Of a DNA stretch of 36,917 nucleotides, positions 1-8,640 are shown piece by piece. The notes under the pieces were generated by a model, which was not told where the DNA came from, did not search any database, and worked only from the letters and a program-made list of their open reading frames with translations. How positions within the stretch are numbered: the first letter of the stretch is position 1; each line of letters opens with the position of its first letter. The translations under genes were made by a program, and so were the position numbers. This DNA is from a virus: the IMG/VR virus record IMGVR_UViG_3300025913_000012, positions 1-36,917 of that record, one strand, 5' to 3'.

Positions 1-127
1 GCCCCGATCTCATCCGTCGGGGTTTTTTTATAAGGCGACGCAATGATTCCGCAAGAATATTTCGAAAAAGTTAAAAAACATTTTCGCAATGATGAAAAAA
101 AAGCATGGGACTGGTTTCAGCAAATCA
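1..127. repeat. Direct terminal repeat, left copy (circular-assembly overlap)
   Basis: The first 127 bases are identical to the last 127 (36791-36917). The copy holds a terminator hairpin and the start of the first small gene. An exact terminal overlap of this size is the usual mark of a circular or circularly permuted genome closed by a k-mer assembler with k = 127. I infer an overlap rather than a physical terminal repeat, because the duplication begins in an ordinary intergenic terminator. Confidence 0.95.
2..29 (+). terminator. Rho-independent terminator
   Basis: CCCCGA and TCGGGG form a 6-bp GC-rich stem around a 9-base loop, followed by a run of seven T. In the circle it lies just after the gene ending at 36775 and just before the gene starting at 43, so it sits inside the rightward operon and may be a partial terminator. 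The second copy is at 36792-36819. Confidence 0.85.
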
Positions 128-222
128 ATCCAGAATTTGGCATGCTCTCACCGTTAAATGCACTGAAGTTGGGTCGAGAAAATAAAGTAAAAGATTTCAT
201 CAACAAAAGGATGCCTTCATGA
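43..222 (+). CDS. Small MbcA/ParS/Xre-type toxin-binding-domain-like protein
   Basis: This is a 59-residue ORF starting with ATG after an AAGG-like ribosome site. Its C-terminal half reads as a tryptophan-containing helix, then NPEFG, LSPLNAL and a Gly-Arg-x-x-Lys-Val segment. That is the order seen in the toxin-binding half of Xre/MbcA/ParS antitoxins (DUF2384-like). No RES-type toxin is adjacent, and it has no DNA-binding half. The stop overlaps the next start (ATGA), so translation is probably coupled. A second protein of the same type is at 14332-14544. The family call rests on motif reading only. Confidence 0.6.
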   Translation: MIPQEYFEKVKKHFRNDEKKAWDWFQQINPEFGMLSPLNALKLGRENKVKDFINKRMPS

Positions 223-365
223 ATAAACTCGAAATTGATATGCTTATAGGAATTGTTTCGCAAATCATTAACTATGCCGTCACAGCAAAACCTGAACTTG
301 CTAATAACATTATCGTGCAAGATTTACAGAAAGCCATCGCTGGATTAAAAGCACTGGGGATATAA
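219..365 (+). CDS. Hypothetical protein, 48 aa
   Basis: Short ORF overlapping the preceding stop by four bases (ATGA). The product is mostly predicted helix with a hydrophobic stretch (LIGIVSQIINYAV, about residues 9-21) that is amphipathic rather than a clear membrane span. No family is recognised. It is supported by tight packing between two coding ORFs. Confidence 0.6.
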   Translation: MNKLEIDMLIGIVSQIINYAVTAKPELANNIIVQDLQKAIAGLKALGI

Positions 366-367
366 TC

Positions 368-532
368 ATGCCATTAGTCAAAGGAAAAGCTGCAAAAACA
401 AAGAAAGGTTTCTCTGAAAATATACGTAGAGAAATGCAGGCAGGTAAACCGCAAAAACAAGCTGTTGCTATTGCATATAGTGAAGCTGGCGAAAAAAAGA
501 AATCTTCTAAACATAAAGGAAAAAAGAAATGA
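368..532 (+). CDS. DUF6496-like small basic protein
   Basis: 54 residues, very rich in Lys. The central motif ENIRREMQAGKPQKQAVAIA matches the common phage and bacterial small-protein family annotated DUF6496 (a -N-I-x-x-E-M-x-x-G-K-P-x-K-Q-A-V-A-I-A- core). The tail is a Lys-rich stretch that could bind nucleic acid. Function is unknown. It lies in the small-gene operon, and its stop overlaps the next start. Confidence 0.7.
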   Translation: MPLVKGKAAKTKKGFSENIRREMQAGKPQKQAVAIAYSEAGEKKKSSKHKGKKK

Positions 533-789
533 GCCAAGAACAAGAAACGTTAATCCGACAATCTTTATTGAATACGATTTTTACTAAATACAATGATCTT
601 GTTAAAGCTTTAAAAGACATGCCTTTTGATCCCACGACAAACGGTCTATTAAAAAGCATTAGTTTTATTGATGATGGCATTGTCTGGGCAAAAGAAATTA
701 TAATGACCGCTCCTTTAGTTCTTGGCAGTCAAAATAAAGAAGAATCAAAACCAGACGAACAAAAACCAGATCAAATAGATTCTATATAA
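529..789 (+). CDS. Hypothetical small helical protein, 86 aa
   Basis: Last gene of the rightward operon; its start overlaps the previous stop (ATGA). Two amphipathic helices (about residues 6-30 and 40-62) carry the segment FIDDGIVWAKEIIMT and are followed by an acidic, Pro-rich tail. The helix with a buried Trp followed by Ala-Lys-Glu resembles small phage proteins near virion genes. A distant relation to the Acb2-type (DUF7681) cyclic-nucleotide sponge is conceivable but unproven. The 3' end overlaps the convergent gene at 771-1121 by 19 bases. Confidence 0.7.
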   Translation: MSQEQETLIRQSLLNTIFTKYNDLVKALKDMPFDPTTNGLLKSISFIDDGIVWAKEIIMTAPLVLGSQNKEESKPDEQKPDQIDSI

Positions 790-1121
790 TCTAAATAGTC
801 AGAAAAGGTTGCATCGGGTTTTTCCTGCTTATAATCCATGTAACCTTTTTTCATACCTAAATCATTTTTATAATATTCATTTCTTATTTCTTTTCGTTTC
901 TTTTCTTCATTTTCATGCACAAGATTCATATCAACATTTTTTATTTCATCTTCGGATGGGCAGTCTTTTATATTCGTTTTATTCCAATCTACAAACATAT
1001 TAAAACGTACCAATGGATTATCTTCACCATGATAATGCTTTATATCATTTGTTTCCCATACTGAAAATTTAGCTTCAGGATTTAAATATAAAATGATATT
1101 TACTAAATCTAGCTTATTCAT
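771..1121 (-). CDS. Putative tail-fibre assembly protein (XkdW-like)
   Basis: 116-residue acidic and Lys-rich protein directly downstream of the large fibre gene, overlapping it by one base. The pattern of an N-terminal hydrophobic helix, a short beta region with FVDWNKTN, then CPSEDEI resembles the small XkdW-type proteins found after tail fibres, which are thought to help fibre folding or assembly. The assignment comes mainly from position and general pattern. It is the last gene of the late leftward block and converges with the gene at 529-789. Confidence 0.5.
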   Translation of the reverse strand: MNKLDLVNIILYLNPEAKFSVWETNDIKHYHGEDNPLVRFNMFVDWNKTNIKDCPSEDEIKNVDMNLVHENEEKKRKEIRNEYYKNDLGMKKGYMDYKQEKPDATFSDYLDYIESI

Positions 1122-3832
1122 TATGTCGAATACTCCGTTATGGTTATATATGATGTTAAAACTCCACCATATTTTCTATTACCACCTTGTCCATTCGTTG
1201 TCGTCGTTCCAGCACCTTGAGCACCAGCACGTATTTTAAAAGTTGTGGATGAAGTAGTTCCAGCTGACATTATATATTTTAAATAAACTTCAATAGCACC
1301 GCCTGTTATCCCATAAGTAGCATATTGGCAAGCCAAAGCATTAGCGGTACTATCTTGAAAAAGTGCCATTGCTAAATTATAGTTTGCTGCAGTACTACTT
1401 CCAAATGTTAACAATGCTTCTATCACTAAAATATTTGCTGTATTTTTAGGTGTTATAGCCTGCGTCATGTACTGATCACCTTCCGTATTTTGCGGAATCG
1501 TATCATCAAAAGGAATCGTTGTTGTTCCAGTCGTTGATGTTATATTTAATGTACTGACTCTCTGCACTACAGGATCAGACGCAGCAAGACCTGTACCACC
1601 ATTTGCAATCCCTAACAATGTAGTGCTTACAAAATTAGTTCCATTAGATGCAAGAAAATTCCCACTTGTTCCTGCAGTTGCTGGATAGGTAGCAGTTGAC
1701 CAAGCGGGAGTTCCAGCGGTTGATGCTTGTAATACCTGGCCTGTTGTGCCAGCCGCTAAAATAGAAGGAACTCCGGTTCCTGATGTTACTAAAACACCAG
1801 AATTTGCCGTTGCTAAACCTGATACGACGTTAGTTGCGCTTGAATATAAAATCTGACTTATCGTCGTGCTTGTAGGATAAGTTGCATTTGACCAAGCAGG
1901 AGTACCACCAGACACTGTTTGTAGAATATTTGCAGTTGTACCACTGCCAGCGAGAATAGACGGAACGCCCGTATTATCAGTAACTAAAACACCACCATTC
2001 GCAGTAGTCAAACCTGAAACAGTATTTCCCGCAGCGGCATAATAAGCTAAATCATTAATTGCGCCAGAATTAACTGTTCCTGTTCCTGTGGCATTCGCCC
2101 ATTGCGGAAGAGCGCCAGCGCCCTGACTCGTTAATACCTGACCTGAAAGACCTACGCCAGAAACATTCTGGAAAGCGCCTGTTGCACTAGTTCCTGCGCA
2201 AATCACAGAATAAGCGGTAAATGTTGTATTTCCCGTGCCTCCAAATCCAACAGTTACCGTGCTACCATTCCATAATCCCGTCGTGATAGTTCCCAAAGAA
2301 GTAATATTTAGCTGAACTGCACTTGGCAATGTATTGCTAATAGATGGCACGCCAGTATTACTTGTTACCAAAACGCCGTTATTACCAGTAGCCAAGCCTG
2401 AAATCGTTGTTCCTGCGGCAGCATAATAAGCGAGCTGATTTATACCACCTGAATTGACTGTTCCTGTTCCTGTGGCATTCGCCCACTGTGGCAATGCTCC
2501 AGCACCTTGCGATGTTAAAACTTGGCCTATCAAACCAGTACCTGAAACATTCTGAAATGCGCCAGTTGAAGTCGTTCCAGCCGCTAGAATCGAGAATGCA
2601 GTAAATGTCGTATTGCCCGTCCCGCCAAAAGGCACACTGATAACATTACCATTCCAAGTTCCACTAGCTATCGTTCCAAGAGCGGTTATATTGCCTTGTA
2701 CAAGCGCTGGCAATGTATTGCTAATAGATGGCACGCCAGTATTGCTAGTGACTAAAACTGAATTGTTCCCTGTCGCCAATAAGGCTAATTGCGTAGCTGT
2801 GGAATAAACCAGATTGTTTACCGTGGCTGTCAAATTAGCGTTAGTGCCGCCAAAAGCCATTGCTACCGGTGTGCCTTGCCAAACGCCACTTGTAACCGTG
2901 CCTACTGCGGTAATATTTCCTTGTACGGCAGCTGGCAACGTCGAAGATATACTGGGAACGCCACCAGCGCTTGTCACCAGAACACCGTTGTTTGCCGTAG
3001 CCAAGCCGGATATTGTCGAACCAGTCGCAGCATAGTAAGCCACTTGATTTATCAGCCCAGGATTGACATTACCTGATCCAGTGCTTTGCCAAGTGGGCAG
3101 AGCGCCAGCACCGTTTGACGTTAAAACTTGCCCTGCACTACCGACACCGGAGACATTCTGAAATGCTCCTGTAGCCGTCACACCTGCACAGATGACAGAA
3201 TATGCCGTGAACGTTGTATTGCCTGTACCGCCAAATGGCACAGATACTGGCGTGCCATGCCATGTTCCTGTGCTAATAGTTCCCAACGTGGTAATGCTTG
3301 TCGCACCAGTCCAAACGCCAGCAGAAATTTGATCAAGAATAGATGACCATGCTTCGACGTTAGTGCCAATTGCCAAGCCTAAATTTGCTCTAGCTGTGGC
3401 AGCGGTAGGAATTAATTCAGATAGATTATTAGCCGTCTGCAAAATGGTCGATAAGGAAGTAACCGTTGGCACAGCTACGCCGCCGGTGGTATTTGCCCAA
3501 AAGCTAGTTGCTGCTATTGGTGCAAAACTAATTGTGCCGACAGATGTTATCGGGCCACCTGTTAAGCCAGTTCCTGTGAAAATATCGGTAACGCCAACAC
3601 CGCCGCTAGCTAACTGCGTCCATAAAGAAGTAAGCGTGTTCCAAAATTCATATTCTTTAATGTCAGTGTTATAACCAAGCGTTCCATCAGTAGGTGCAAC
3701 AGGTCTTTGTGCCGTTGTCCAAGATAAAGGAAAGTCAGAGATAGCATTATTGCCGTTACTTAACCCGACAAGGCTATTCGTGCCAGAGGTATTGATAGCA
3801 TTGAATTCAGAGAATTTTTTCGTATTGACCAT
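1121..3832 (-). CDS. Tail fibre / receptor-binding protein with internal repeats
   Basis: 903 residues, rich in Gly, Thr, Ser, Ala and Asn with few charged residues, typical of a beta-rich trimeric fibre. The N-terminus (KFSEF ... LVGLSNGNNA) is of the type found on many phage fibres. Residues about 150-700 hold imperfect repeats: FGGTGNTTF or variants recur at about 200, 327, 402 and 530, and GAFQNVSG, GQVLTS and GAGALP recur between them. The C-terminal 150 residues, from about 755, form a separate beta-rich tip with no repeats and are the likely receptor-contact domain. It has the second of two adhesin positions, after the 698-residue protein. Confidence 0.8.
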   Translation of the reverse strand: MVNTKKFSEFNAINTSGTNSLVGLSNGNNAISDFPLSWTTAQRPVAPTDGTLGYNTDIKEYEFWNTLTSLWTQLASGGVGVTDIFTGTGLTGGPITSVGTISFAPIAATSFWANTTGGVAVPTVTSLSTILQTANNLSELIPTAATARANLGLAIGTNVEAWSSILDQISAGVWTGATSITTLGTISTGTWHGTPVSVPFGGTGNTTFTAYSVICAGVTATGAFQNVSGVGSAGQVLTSNGAGALPTWQSTGSGNVNPGLINQVAYYAATGSTISGLATANNGVLVTSAGGVPSISSTLPAAVQGNITAVGTVTSGVWQGTPVAMAFGGTNANLTATVNNLVYSTATQLALLATGNNSVLVTSNTGVPSISNTLPALVQGNITALGTIASGTWNGNVISVPFGGTGNTTFTAFSILAAGTTSTGAFQNVSGTGLIGQVLTSQGAGALPQWANATGTGTVNSGGINQLAYYAAAGTTISGLATGNNGVLVTSNTGVPSISNTLPSAVQLNITSLGTITTGLWNGSTVTVGFGGTGNTTFTAYSVICAGTSATGAFQNVSGVGLSGQVLTSQGAGALPQWANATGTGTVNSGAINDLAYYAAAGNTVSGLTTANGGVLVTDNTGVPSILAGSGTTANILQTVSGGTPAWSNATYPTSTTISQILYSSATNVVSGLATANSGVLVTSGTGVPSILAAGTTGQVLQASTAGTPAWSTATYPATAGTSGNFLASNGTNFVSTTLLGIANGGTGLAASDPVVQRVSTLNITSTTGTTTIPFDDTIPQNTEGDQYMTQAITPKNTANILVIEALLTFGSSTAANYNLAMALFQDSTANALACQYATYGITGGAIEVYLKYIMSAGTTSSTTFKIRAGAQGAGTTTTNGQGGNRKYGGVLTSYITITEYST
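1640..3250 (-). repeat. Imperfect tandem repeats coding the fibre shaft
   Basis: Blocks containing a GGAACT/GGCACGGG-type Gly-Gly-Thr-Gly segment and an Ala-Gly-Ala-Leu-Pro segment recur within the fibre gene. For example, the stretch at 2081-2160 is nearly copied at 2455-2535 and, less closely, at 3061-3140. This is a region where homologous recombination could add or remove shaft units, and where short-read assembly could collapse copies. Confidence 0.75.
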
Positions 3833-3873
3833 TGCACATCCGTGTACATATTGGTTATTCCATTGCGTTTATT

Positions 3874-4212
3874 TTAGCCTGAAATAGCGAGTAACGACAC
3901 TCCTACATAAGCCGTGGCATCAGGCGTTAAGACGGAAATAACATCGCCGCCTTTCACGTATTTGCAATCTGGTCTAAATTCTTCCACATGCGTTGTTTCT
4001 TTCGTTCCAGGTGCTGGCACGGTTGGCGTAAAATTTAAACCGATAAAAACATTACTGGTTGATGTATACGTAAAAACTGCCTGATATTTTTGCGTCGCAT
4101 CACCTGGTACAGTGTATGTTTGGGCTGTATTAGCTGCCAAAGCAAATCGAGCAGTTGTATCGCTGAAAGGCACTGTTTTATTTTCAAAATTACTATTCCA
4201 TGTAGTCGTCAT
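3874..4212 (-). CDS. Small putative virion/adhesin accessory protein, 112 aa
   Basis: A compact beta-rich protein lying between two adhesin genes, with a good GGAG ribosome site. It shows alternating Thr/Val strands (TAQTYTVPG, YQAVFTYTSTSNVFIGLNF) and one Cys. The pattern suits a small beta-sandwich decoration or fibre-connecting protein. No family is recognised with confidence; the structural role is inferred from position and composition. Confidence 0.55.
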   Translation of the reverse strand: MTTTWNSNFENKTVPFSDTTARFALAANTAQTYTVPGDATQKYQAVFTYTSTSNVFIGLNFTPTVPAPGTKETTHVEEFRPDCKYVKGGDVISVLTPDATAYVGVSLLAISG

Positions 4213-4214
4213 TG

Positions 4215-6311
4215 TTACACTCCTAATCTAGCATCGGCGATATATTGCCATTGTAAAGTATCATTTGCATTTGCAATACCTGTTGCAGTCTGTACCATAA
4301 ACCCATCATCACCCAAATTTACCGTAGCAGTATCTTTATCGGCAGCCGCTGTTACTTCATACAGTTTTGCGATTGTTCCAGATTGCGGTGAATAAGTTGC
4401 AGCAGTAGATGGCGTTGCTCGCATCGCAGGAAATCTTTCTGTATAAATAGAAACACCAGCGCCATAAGTAGTCGTTGAAATTGTCGTCGATGCACCAGAA
4501 AAATTAGGCGCAGTTCCTGGCAATACACCTTGCGGATAAGATTTACGATAATAATATTGGCAATCAGCTAACGATTCATTAAATGTTTGCGGCAATGCGT
4601 CAGAAGCGAACTGTCCTGGCACAAGAGATATTTGATCAAATTCAATGTAGTCTTCGCTTGCCGCGGTAGAATCAAGATTATCCATCGTATAAATAACAAT
4701 ACCCAAAGTCATTGCCGCAGCGGTTGAATCAGGCAATTGAAAAGCATCAAAAGCAAATCCAGGATAAGCATTTGTTGTGCTATCTGTATCATAAGCATTT
4801 GGCAAAACATATGCCGGATCATTCAATGGGCTTAATGCTGTCCAACCAGCGGAAAAAGTGGGATCGCTATTTGCTGGCCATGCTGAAATTGGCTCAGTAT
4901 TGCCAATAGTCGAAGGCAATGTTGCTCTATAAATCAACCTAGCTTTTAATCTAACCTGCGTGTTATGTGTCGTGACAATGCGTGCTCTTGCCAAGCTTGA
5001 AAGTAAATATGACCAATATGGAGCAATAGTCTTAGAGTCGATGTATTGGATCAAAGCAAATCGCGTAGTCGTTGCCGCAGTGACCGCTTTAACAACAAAG
5101 TTACCGCGCTGACCGACAACATTTTTGCCAGTCTGCACTTGCGATGCGGCTTCTTGATGCACAATCGTTTGGTCAGCAACATAGGCAGTTTGCGCTACAA
5201 GAGTTGTTATCGTTGTTGTAATAAACTGATATGGATTTAAAGGGAAATTCCATCCAGCAAGCAGGCTTTTCTTCGGTTTTAAAATCAAATCATTAGCATA
5301 ATAATGAAAAAGATGGTCGATATTTCTTTCTTCTGTTTCCTGTTGCAAAGCTGGCACAACGGTTGAAATTGGCGCTTCAGCTGCAAATCCAGGAATAGGA
5401 TCAGTTTGACCAACAAATTGCACATCAGTAATATCCAGAGAACCAGTTGTCGGCAAATTAATGACCATATCAACATAAGCGCTTGTCGAAAGATCACTAT
5501 TGTTTGAATCTTTTAGATTTGTCGTACCAGTAACAATGACATAACTACCCGTTCCGACGACAGTAGGCTGCACAACAGTTGTGCTATTGCCTGGCAAATT
5601 AGATGGAAAATAAACCATCGAAACAGTAACTGATCCAGATACCCCACGCATTAAAGCTGACATGCTAACAGCGCCACCACCAAAAATAGCGCCATTGTTC
5701 TTAAATCTTTGACGCAAGATTGCGGTTGCCCAACCAGCATTGGCAATTTCTAGGGCGTAATTTGGCGATGCCGTTTGCCCCATCACACCAGAGCCTGAAT
5801 ATATTCTCTGGGTTAATGTCGTTGTACCAGCGCCTGTTAAGACAAGTTGCCAACCAGGAGCAATATCGTAAGTTTCAGCGGATGTAATTGTTAATACAGG
5901 TTCTGATGACGATAATGTCGAAGTAAAATTAACCTGTGAAAAATTCCCATTGCTGATTTGATTTTCGGCAAACAAAATAGACAAATCATCGACAATAATC
6001 GAACTGGAATTATCCGGTACAAAATCATTCACTTCATAAATTAATGGATCAGCTTGACTGTCGCCATGTCGTATTTCGATGCGATAAACCAAATTCGGAT
6101 CAAAATAAAGATTATCCGGTAATGTGCCATTTGGCAAAAACTGCACGACATCATTCGTCCAAACTGCCATACCTTGATTATCACGGTAAACATTCTGCGG
6201 TAAATACGGCAAAGTATTCGTCAGAAAAAATGCGAAATATTCATCATTTAATGGATTGCCAGTTAAGTCAGGCAAATACCATATTGGATTAGGCGCGCGT
6301 ACAAAAGACAT
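4215..6311 (-). CDS. Tail adhesin with P22 tailspike-like N-terminal domain
   Basis: 698 residues. Residues 1-100 (PIWYLPDLTGNPL ... FFLTNTLPY ... VYRDNQG ... DNLYFDPNLVYRIEI) follow the pattern of the head-binding or adaptor domains of tailspikes, where a trimer mounts on the tail hub. A linker (NQISNGNFSQ at 117) opens a jelly-roll region resembling carbohydrate-binding modules. The C-terminal half is beta-rich and ends near residue 698 with a short strand-rich domain. I see no pectate-lyase-type tailspike catalytic signature. It follows the ejection genes, the same relative place as tailspike in P22-like late operons. Confidence 0.65.
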   Translation of the reverse strand: MSFVRAPNPIWYLPDLTGNPLNDEYFAFFLTNTLPYLPQNVYRDNQGMAVWTNDVVQFLPNGTLPDNLYFDPNLVYRIEIRHGDSQADPLIYEVNDFVPDNSSSIIVDDLSILFAENQISNGNFSQVNFTSTLSSSEPVLTITSAETYDIAPGWQLVLTGAGTTTLTQRIYSGSGVMGQTASPNYALEIANAGWATAILRQRFKNNGAIFGGGAVSMSALMRGVSGSVTVSMVYFPSNLPGNSTTVVQPTVVGTGSYVIVTGTTNLKDSNNSDLSTSAYVDMVINLPTTGSLDITDVQFVGQTDPIPGFAAEAPISTVVPALQQETEERNIDHLFHYYANDLILKPKKSLLAGWNFPLNPYQFITTTITTLVAQTAYVADQTIVHQEAASQVQTGKNVVGQRGNFVVKAVTAATTTRFALIQYIDSKTIAPYWSYLLSSLARARIVTTHNTQVRLKARLIYRATLPSTIGNTEPISAWPANSDPTFSAGWTALSPLNDPAYVLPNAYDTDSTTNAYPGFAFDAFQLPDSTAAAMTLGIVIYTMDNLDSTAASEDYIEFDQISLVPGQFASDALPQTFNESLADCQYYYRKSYPQGVLPGTAPNFSGASTTISTTTYGAGVSIYTERFPAMRATPSTAATYSPQSGTIAKLYEVTAAADKDTATVNLGDDGFMVQTATGIANANDTLQWQYIADARLGV

Positions 6312-6313
6312 AT

Positions 6314-7837
6314 TTATTCACCTGTAAATAATTTTGCAATTTTGTTAAAACCATAAGGTATTCCTATTGCACCGCCAAGAGTCGTACCGCCAATTAATGC
6401 AGCTTTTGTGATTTTTTTCTTTGCCTGTTTTTTTGCTTTTGCCATTTGGCTAATTTCTTTTTCTTTGGCCGCTTTTATTTCTGAAAGCTGTTTTTCAAGA
6501 CGAACTTTTTCTTTCAACGAAATATCTTTTCTTGCAGCAGTTTTTTTCAATATAGCTTCTTTTTGCTGAAGCAATCTCTTGAACTGCGGCATTTCATCCA
6601 GATATTCACGCATCAAAGCATCAGGATGATGAACATCTGCTGGATTAATTTTATATCTTTGTCCAATAACATTACGCAATAATTCAGGGTCTTGTCTTAC
6701 TATTTCACGCATTAATGGCATGCCTGTCTCATTTGTACGTAATGATTCGGCAATATTTTTTGGCAACTTTCCTTTTTGCGCAGCTTTAACTATGGGATTT
6801 TTTCTCAAAGGAAACACTTGCTCAGCATAACCTTTGTTTATCCAATCAAATTCCGGCTTAAACTCGCCCAAGCCTTCACGCAATGTATCTTTGATTTGTT
6901 TCTGCACTTCTTTGCCTTTTTCAATTGCTTCTTTTATGCGAAGTTTTTCACCTGATAAAATTGCTTCAGATTTTAAATCTTGTTTTAGACCGCCTAATGC
7001 ATCACGGAAGTCGCGATATTTAGCTAAGAAATCTTTAGCACTTGTATCAGCTGATGTAGGTGCATTTTTCATCAAATCAATATAATAAGGATTTTGCGCA
7101 GCTTTTTGCTCAGCTTCAATATCTTTTACAACGGTTTTGGGATTTGCGCCCATACGTAACCGTTTCATTATTTCATTTTGATCATATTTTAAATTTTGCA
7201 AAGCTTCTTCTGGCATTTGAAAATGAGCATCTGCAACTTTATTTTCAAGCTGCTTATAGGCATCACTCCAAAAATCTTCAATTGATTTAACTCTATTTGA
7301 TATAGCAGATGACGCAGCGACATCATGCGTCTGTTCAATATTAATATGTTTGCCGATTTCATTTTCAATATTTTCTAATTCAGTCGTCGGTTTTTCATAC
7401 AGACCAGGCTTAGCATTCGCAGCTTCTTTCTCCGCTGTGCCTGCTTCTTCACCCGCGGATAACGCCTCTTGCTCAGCTTTAGAAATTGCTTTTCCGGCAG
7501 CCTCTTGCGCAGGAGCTATATCAGTACGTGCAGTTTTCACCGTATTAATAATTCCACGGCCAGCTTTGCCAAGCAATTGCAATAATGGGTCTTTTAATCC
7601 AGCATATAACCCAGCGCCTGGAGTCATGGCCATTCCGCCAATGGTTTCTTCAATGGCTTCTTTATTTTCTGGAGTTCCTATTTTTAATTCTGGAATATTA
7701 CGAGGCATCTCACCTAAGAAAGTTTTTACTTTTCCAGATTTTTGTTTTGATGAAGTCTGCTCATCAGAAATAATTTGATAACGGCCAAGAGGCTTCTCAC
7801 TTTCATCTTCAATTATTTCATATCGAGATTTAGTCAT
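6314..7837 (-). CDS. Internal virion / DNA ejection protein (P22 gp16 position)
   Basis: 507 residues, predominantly alpha-helical and highly charged. A Gly-rich hydrophobic stretch lies at about 86-115 (GGMAMTPGAGLYAGL), a long Ala/Glu-rich coiled coil at 120-150, and a Lys-rich segment then a hydrophobic segment near the C-terminus (AALIGGTTLGGAIGIPYGF, about 475-495). Two membrane-active stretches within a helical, Lys/Glu-rich protein suit a protein that leaves the capsid with the DNA and crosses the host envelope. It is third in the ejection trio; P22 gp16 is about 610 residues. Its start overlaps the stop of the upstream gene. Confidence 0.6.
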   Translation of the reverse strand: MTKSRYEIIEDESEKPLGRYQIISDEQTSSKQKSGKVKTFLGEMPRNIPELKIGTPENKEAIEETIGGMAMTPGAGLYAGLKDPLLQLLGKAGRGIINTVKTARTDIAPAQEAAGKAISKAEQEALSAGEEAGTAEKEAANAKPGLYEKPTTELENIENEIGKHINIEQTHDVAASSAISNRVKSIEDFWSDAYKQLENKVADAHFQMPEEALQNLKYDQNEIMKRLRMGANPKTVVKDIEAEQKAAQNPYYIDLMKNAPTSADTSAKDFLAKYRDFRDALGGLKQDLKSEAILSGEKLRIKEAIEKGKEVQKQIKDTLREGLGEFKPEFDWINKGYAEQVFPLRKNPIVKAAQKGKLPKNIAESLRTNETGMPLMREIVRQDPELLRNVIGQRYKINPADVHHPDALMREYLDEMPQFKRLLQQKEAILKKTAARKDISLKEKVRLEKQLSEIKAAKEKEISQMAKAKKQAKKKITKAALIGGTTLGGAIGIPYGFNKIAKLFTGE

Positions 7838-8640
7838 TAACCACCTTCTATCAATTTCTTAGCTTCTTCTTCAGACATTTCATGAATTTCGCCAGTTTCA
7901 TTATCTTTTACCTTAACTTTTTTCCCTTTCTTTTTACCAGTCGGCATCTGAATAGGAAAAGGCTTTCCAGTTAATGCTTCAAATTCATTCTTAACTTCTT
8001 CAAAATCAGCGCCAGTGTCTTCTAAAATGGATGATGTCATTCCAAGATTAGATTGGACATCTTTCCATACACTTGGTTTTACTTTTTCTGCCCATTTTAA
8101 TACTTGCGCACCGCCACGTTGACTAGCTAATCGTCCAATAGCAGACTGCAAGTTTCCTGATTTTTCTATCAACTGGGCTACTTTTCCACCTGGCTTATTA
8201 AGCATAGATTTAAAACCAGCTTTATAGCCTGTTAAATTTGGATTTTCCTGTAATAGCAAATCAATGCCTTGCGCTTTTTCTAAAACGCTTTTCAAAGATC
8301 GTCCTGCTTCCAATAATTTCATGGATTGCGTTCTTTCTTGAGGTGAAAGTTTAACTTCTTCACCTTTTGATCGTGCTTGTTCGATTCTGGCTCGCAATAA
8401 TTCCATGCGCAATGGATCAAGTTTACCTTGTTGTGCTAATGATCCTTGATGATATTCGCGCAATTCTTTTAACTTCATTTCTTCTAAAGCTTTATTTACT
8501 TCAAATTGTTTTTGATCTTGCGATAATTTGGCTTTTTCTTGTTCGCCCTTTTGTTTTCTCTCGCGAATCTTTTCTAAATAATCCAAAGCATCGCTAAATG
8601 CTTCGTTATGCAATTGTGGTAACGGTATGCGAGTTTGCAT
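7837..8640 (-). CDS. Internal virion / DNA ejection protein (P22 gp20 position)
   Basis: 267 residues, almost entirely helical. A charged coiled-coil region spans about 20-110 (KIRERKQKGEQEKAKLSQD and similar), then a Gly/Leu-rich middle and an acidic tail ending in EEEAKKLIEGG. It is the middle gene of the ejection trio and shares one base with each neighbour, implying coupled translation and fixed stoichiometry. It is shorter than P22 gp20 (about 470 residues) and has no clear sequence match, so the function rests on position and composition. Confidence 0.55.
   Translation of the reverse strand: MQTRIPLPQLHNEAFSDALDYLEKIRERKQKGEQEKAKLSQDQKQFEVNKALEEMKLKELREYHQGSLAQQGKLDPLRMELLRARIEQARSKGEEVKLSPQERTQSMKLLEAGRSLKSVLEKAQGIDLLLQENPNLTGYKAGFKSMLNKPGGKVAQLIEKSGNLQSAIGRLASQRGGAQVLKWAEKVKPSVWKDVQSNLGMTSSILEDTGADFEEVKNEFEALTGKPFPIQMPTGKKKGKKVKVKDNETGEIHEMSEEEAKKLIEGG

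Noticed and set aside
1640-3250. Repeated DNA that could suggest a CRISPR array
   Set aside because: Repeats are long, imperfect and in phase with the fibre reading frame, with no constant repeat-spacer lengths.
7350-7778. 142-codon open frame on the + strand opposite the ejection gene
   Set aside because: It is antisense to a clear coding gene, has no ribosome site and has low-complexity shadow composition.
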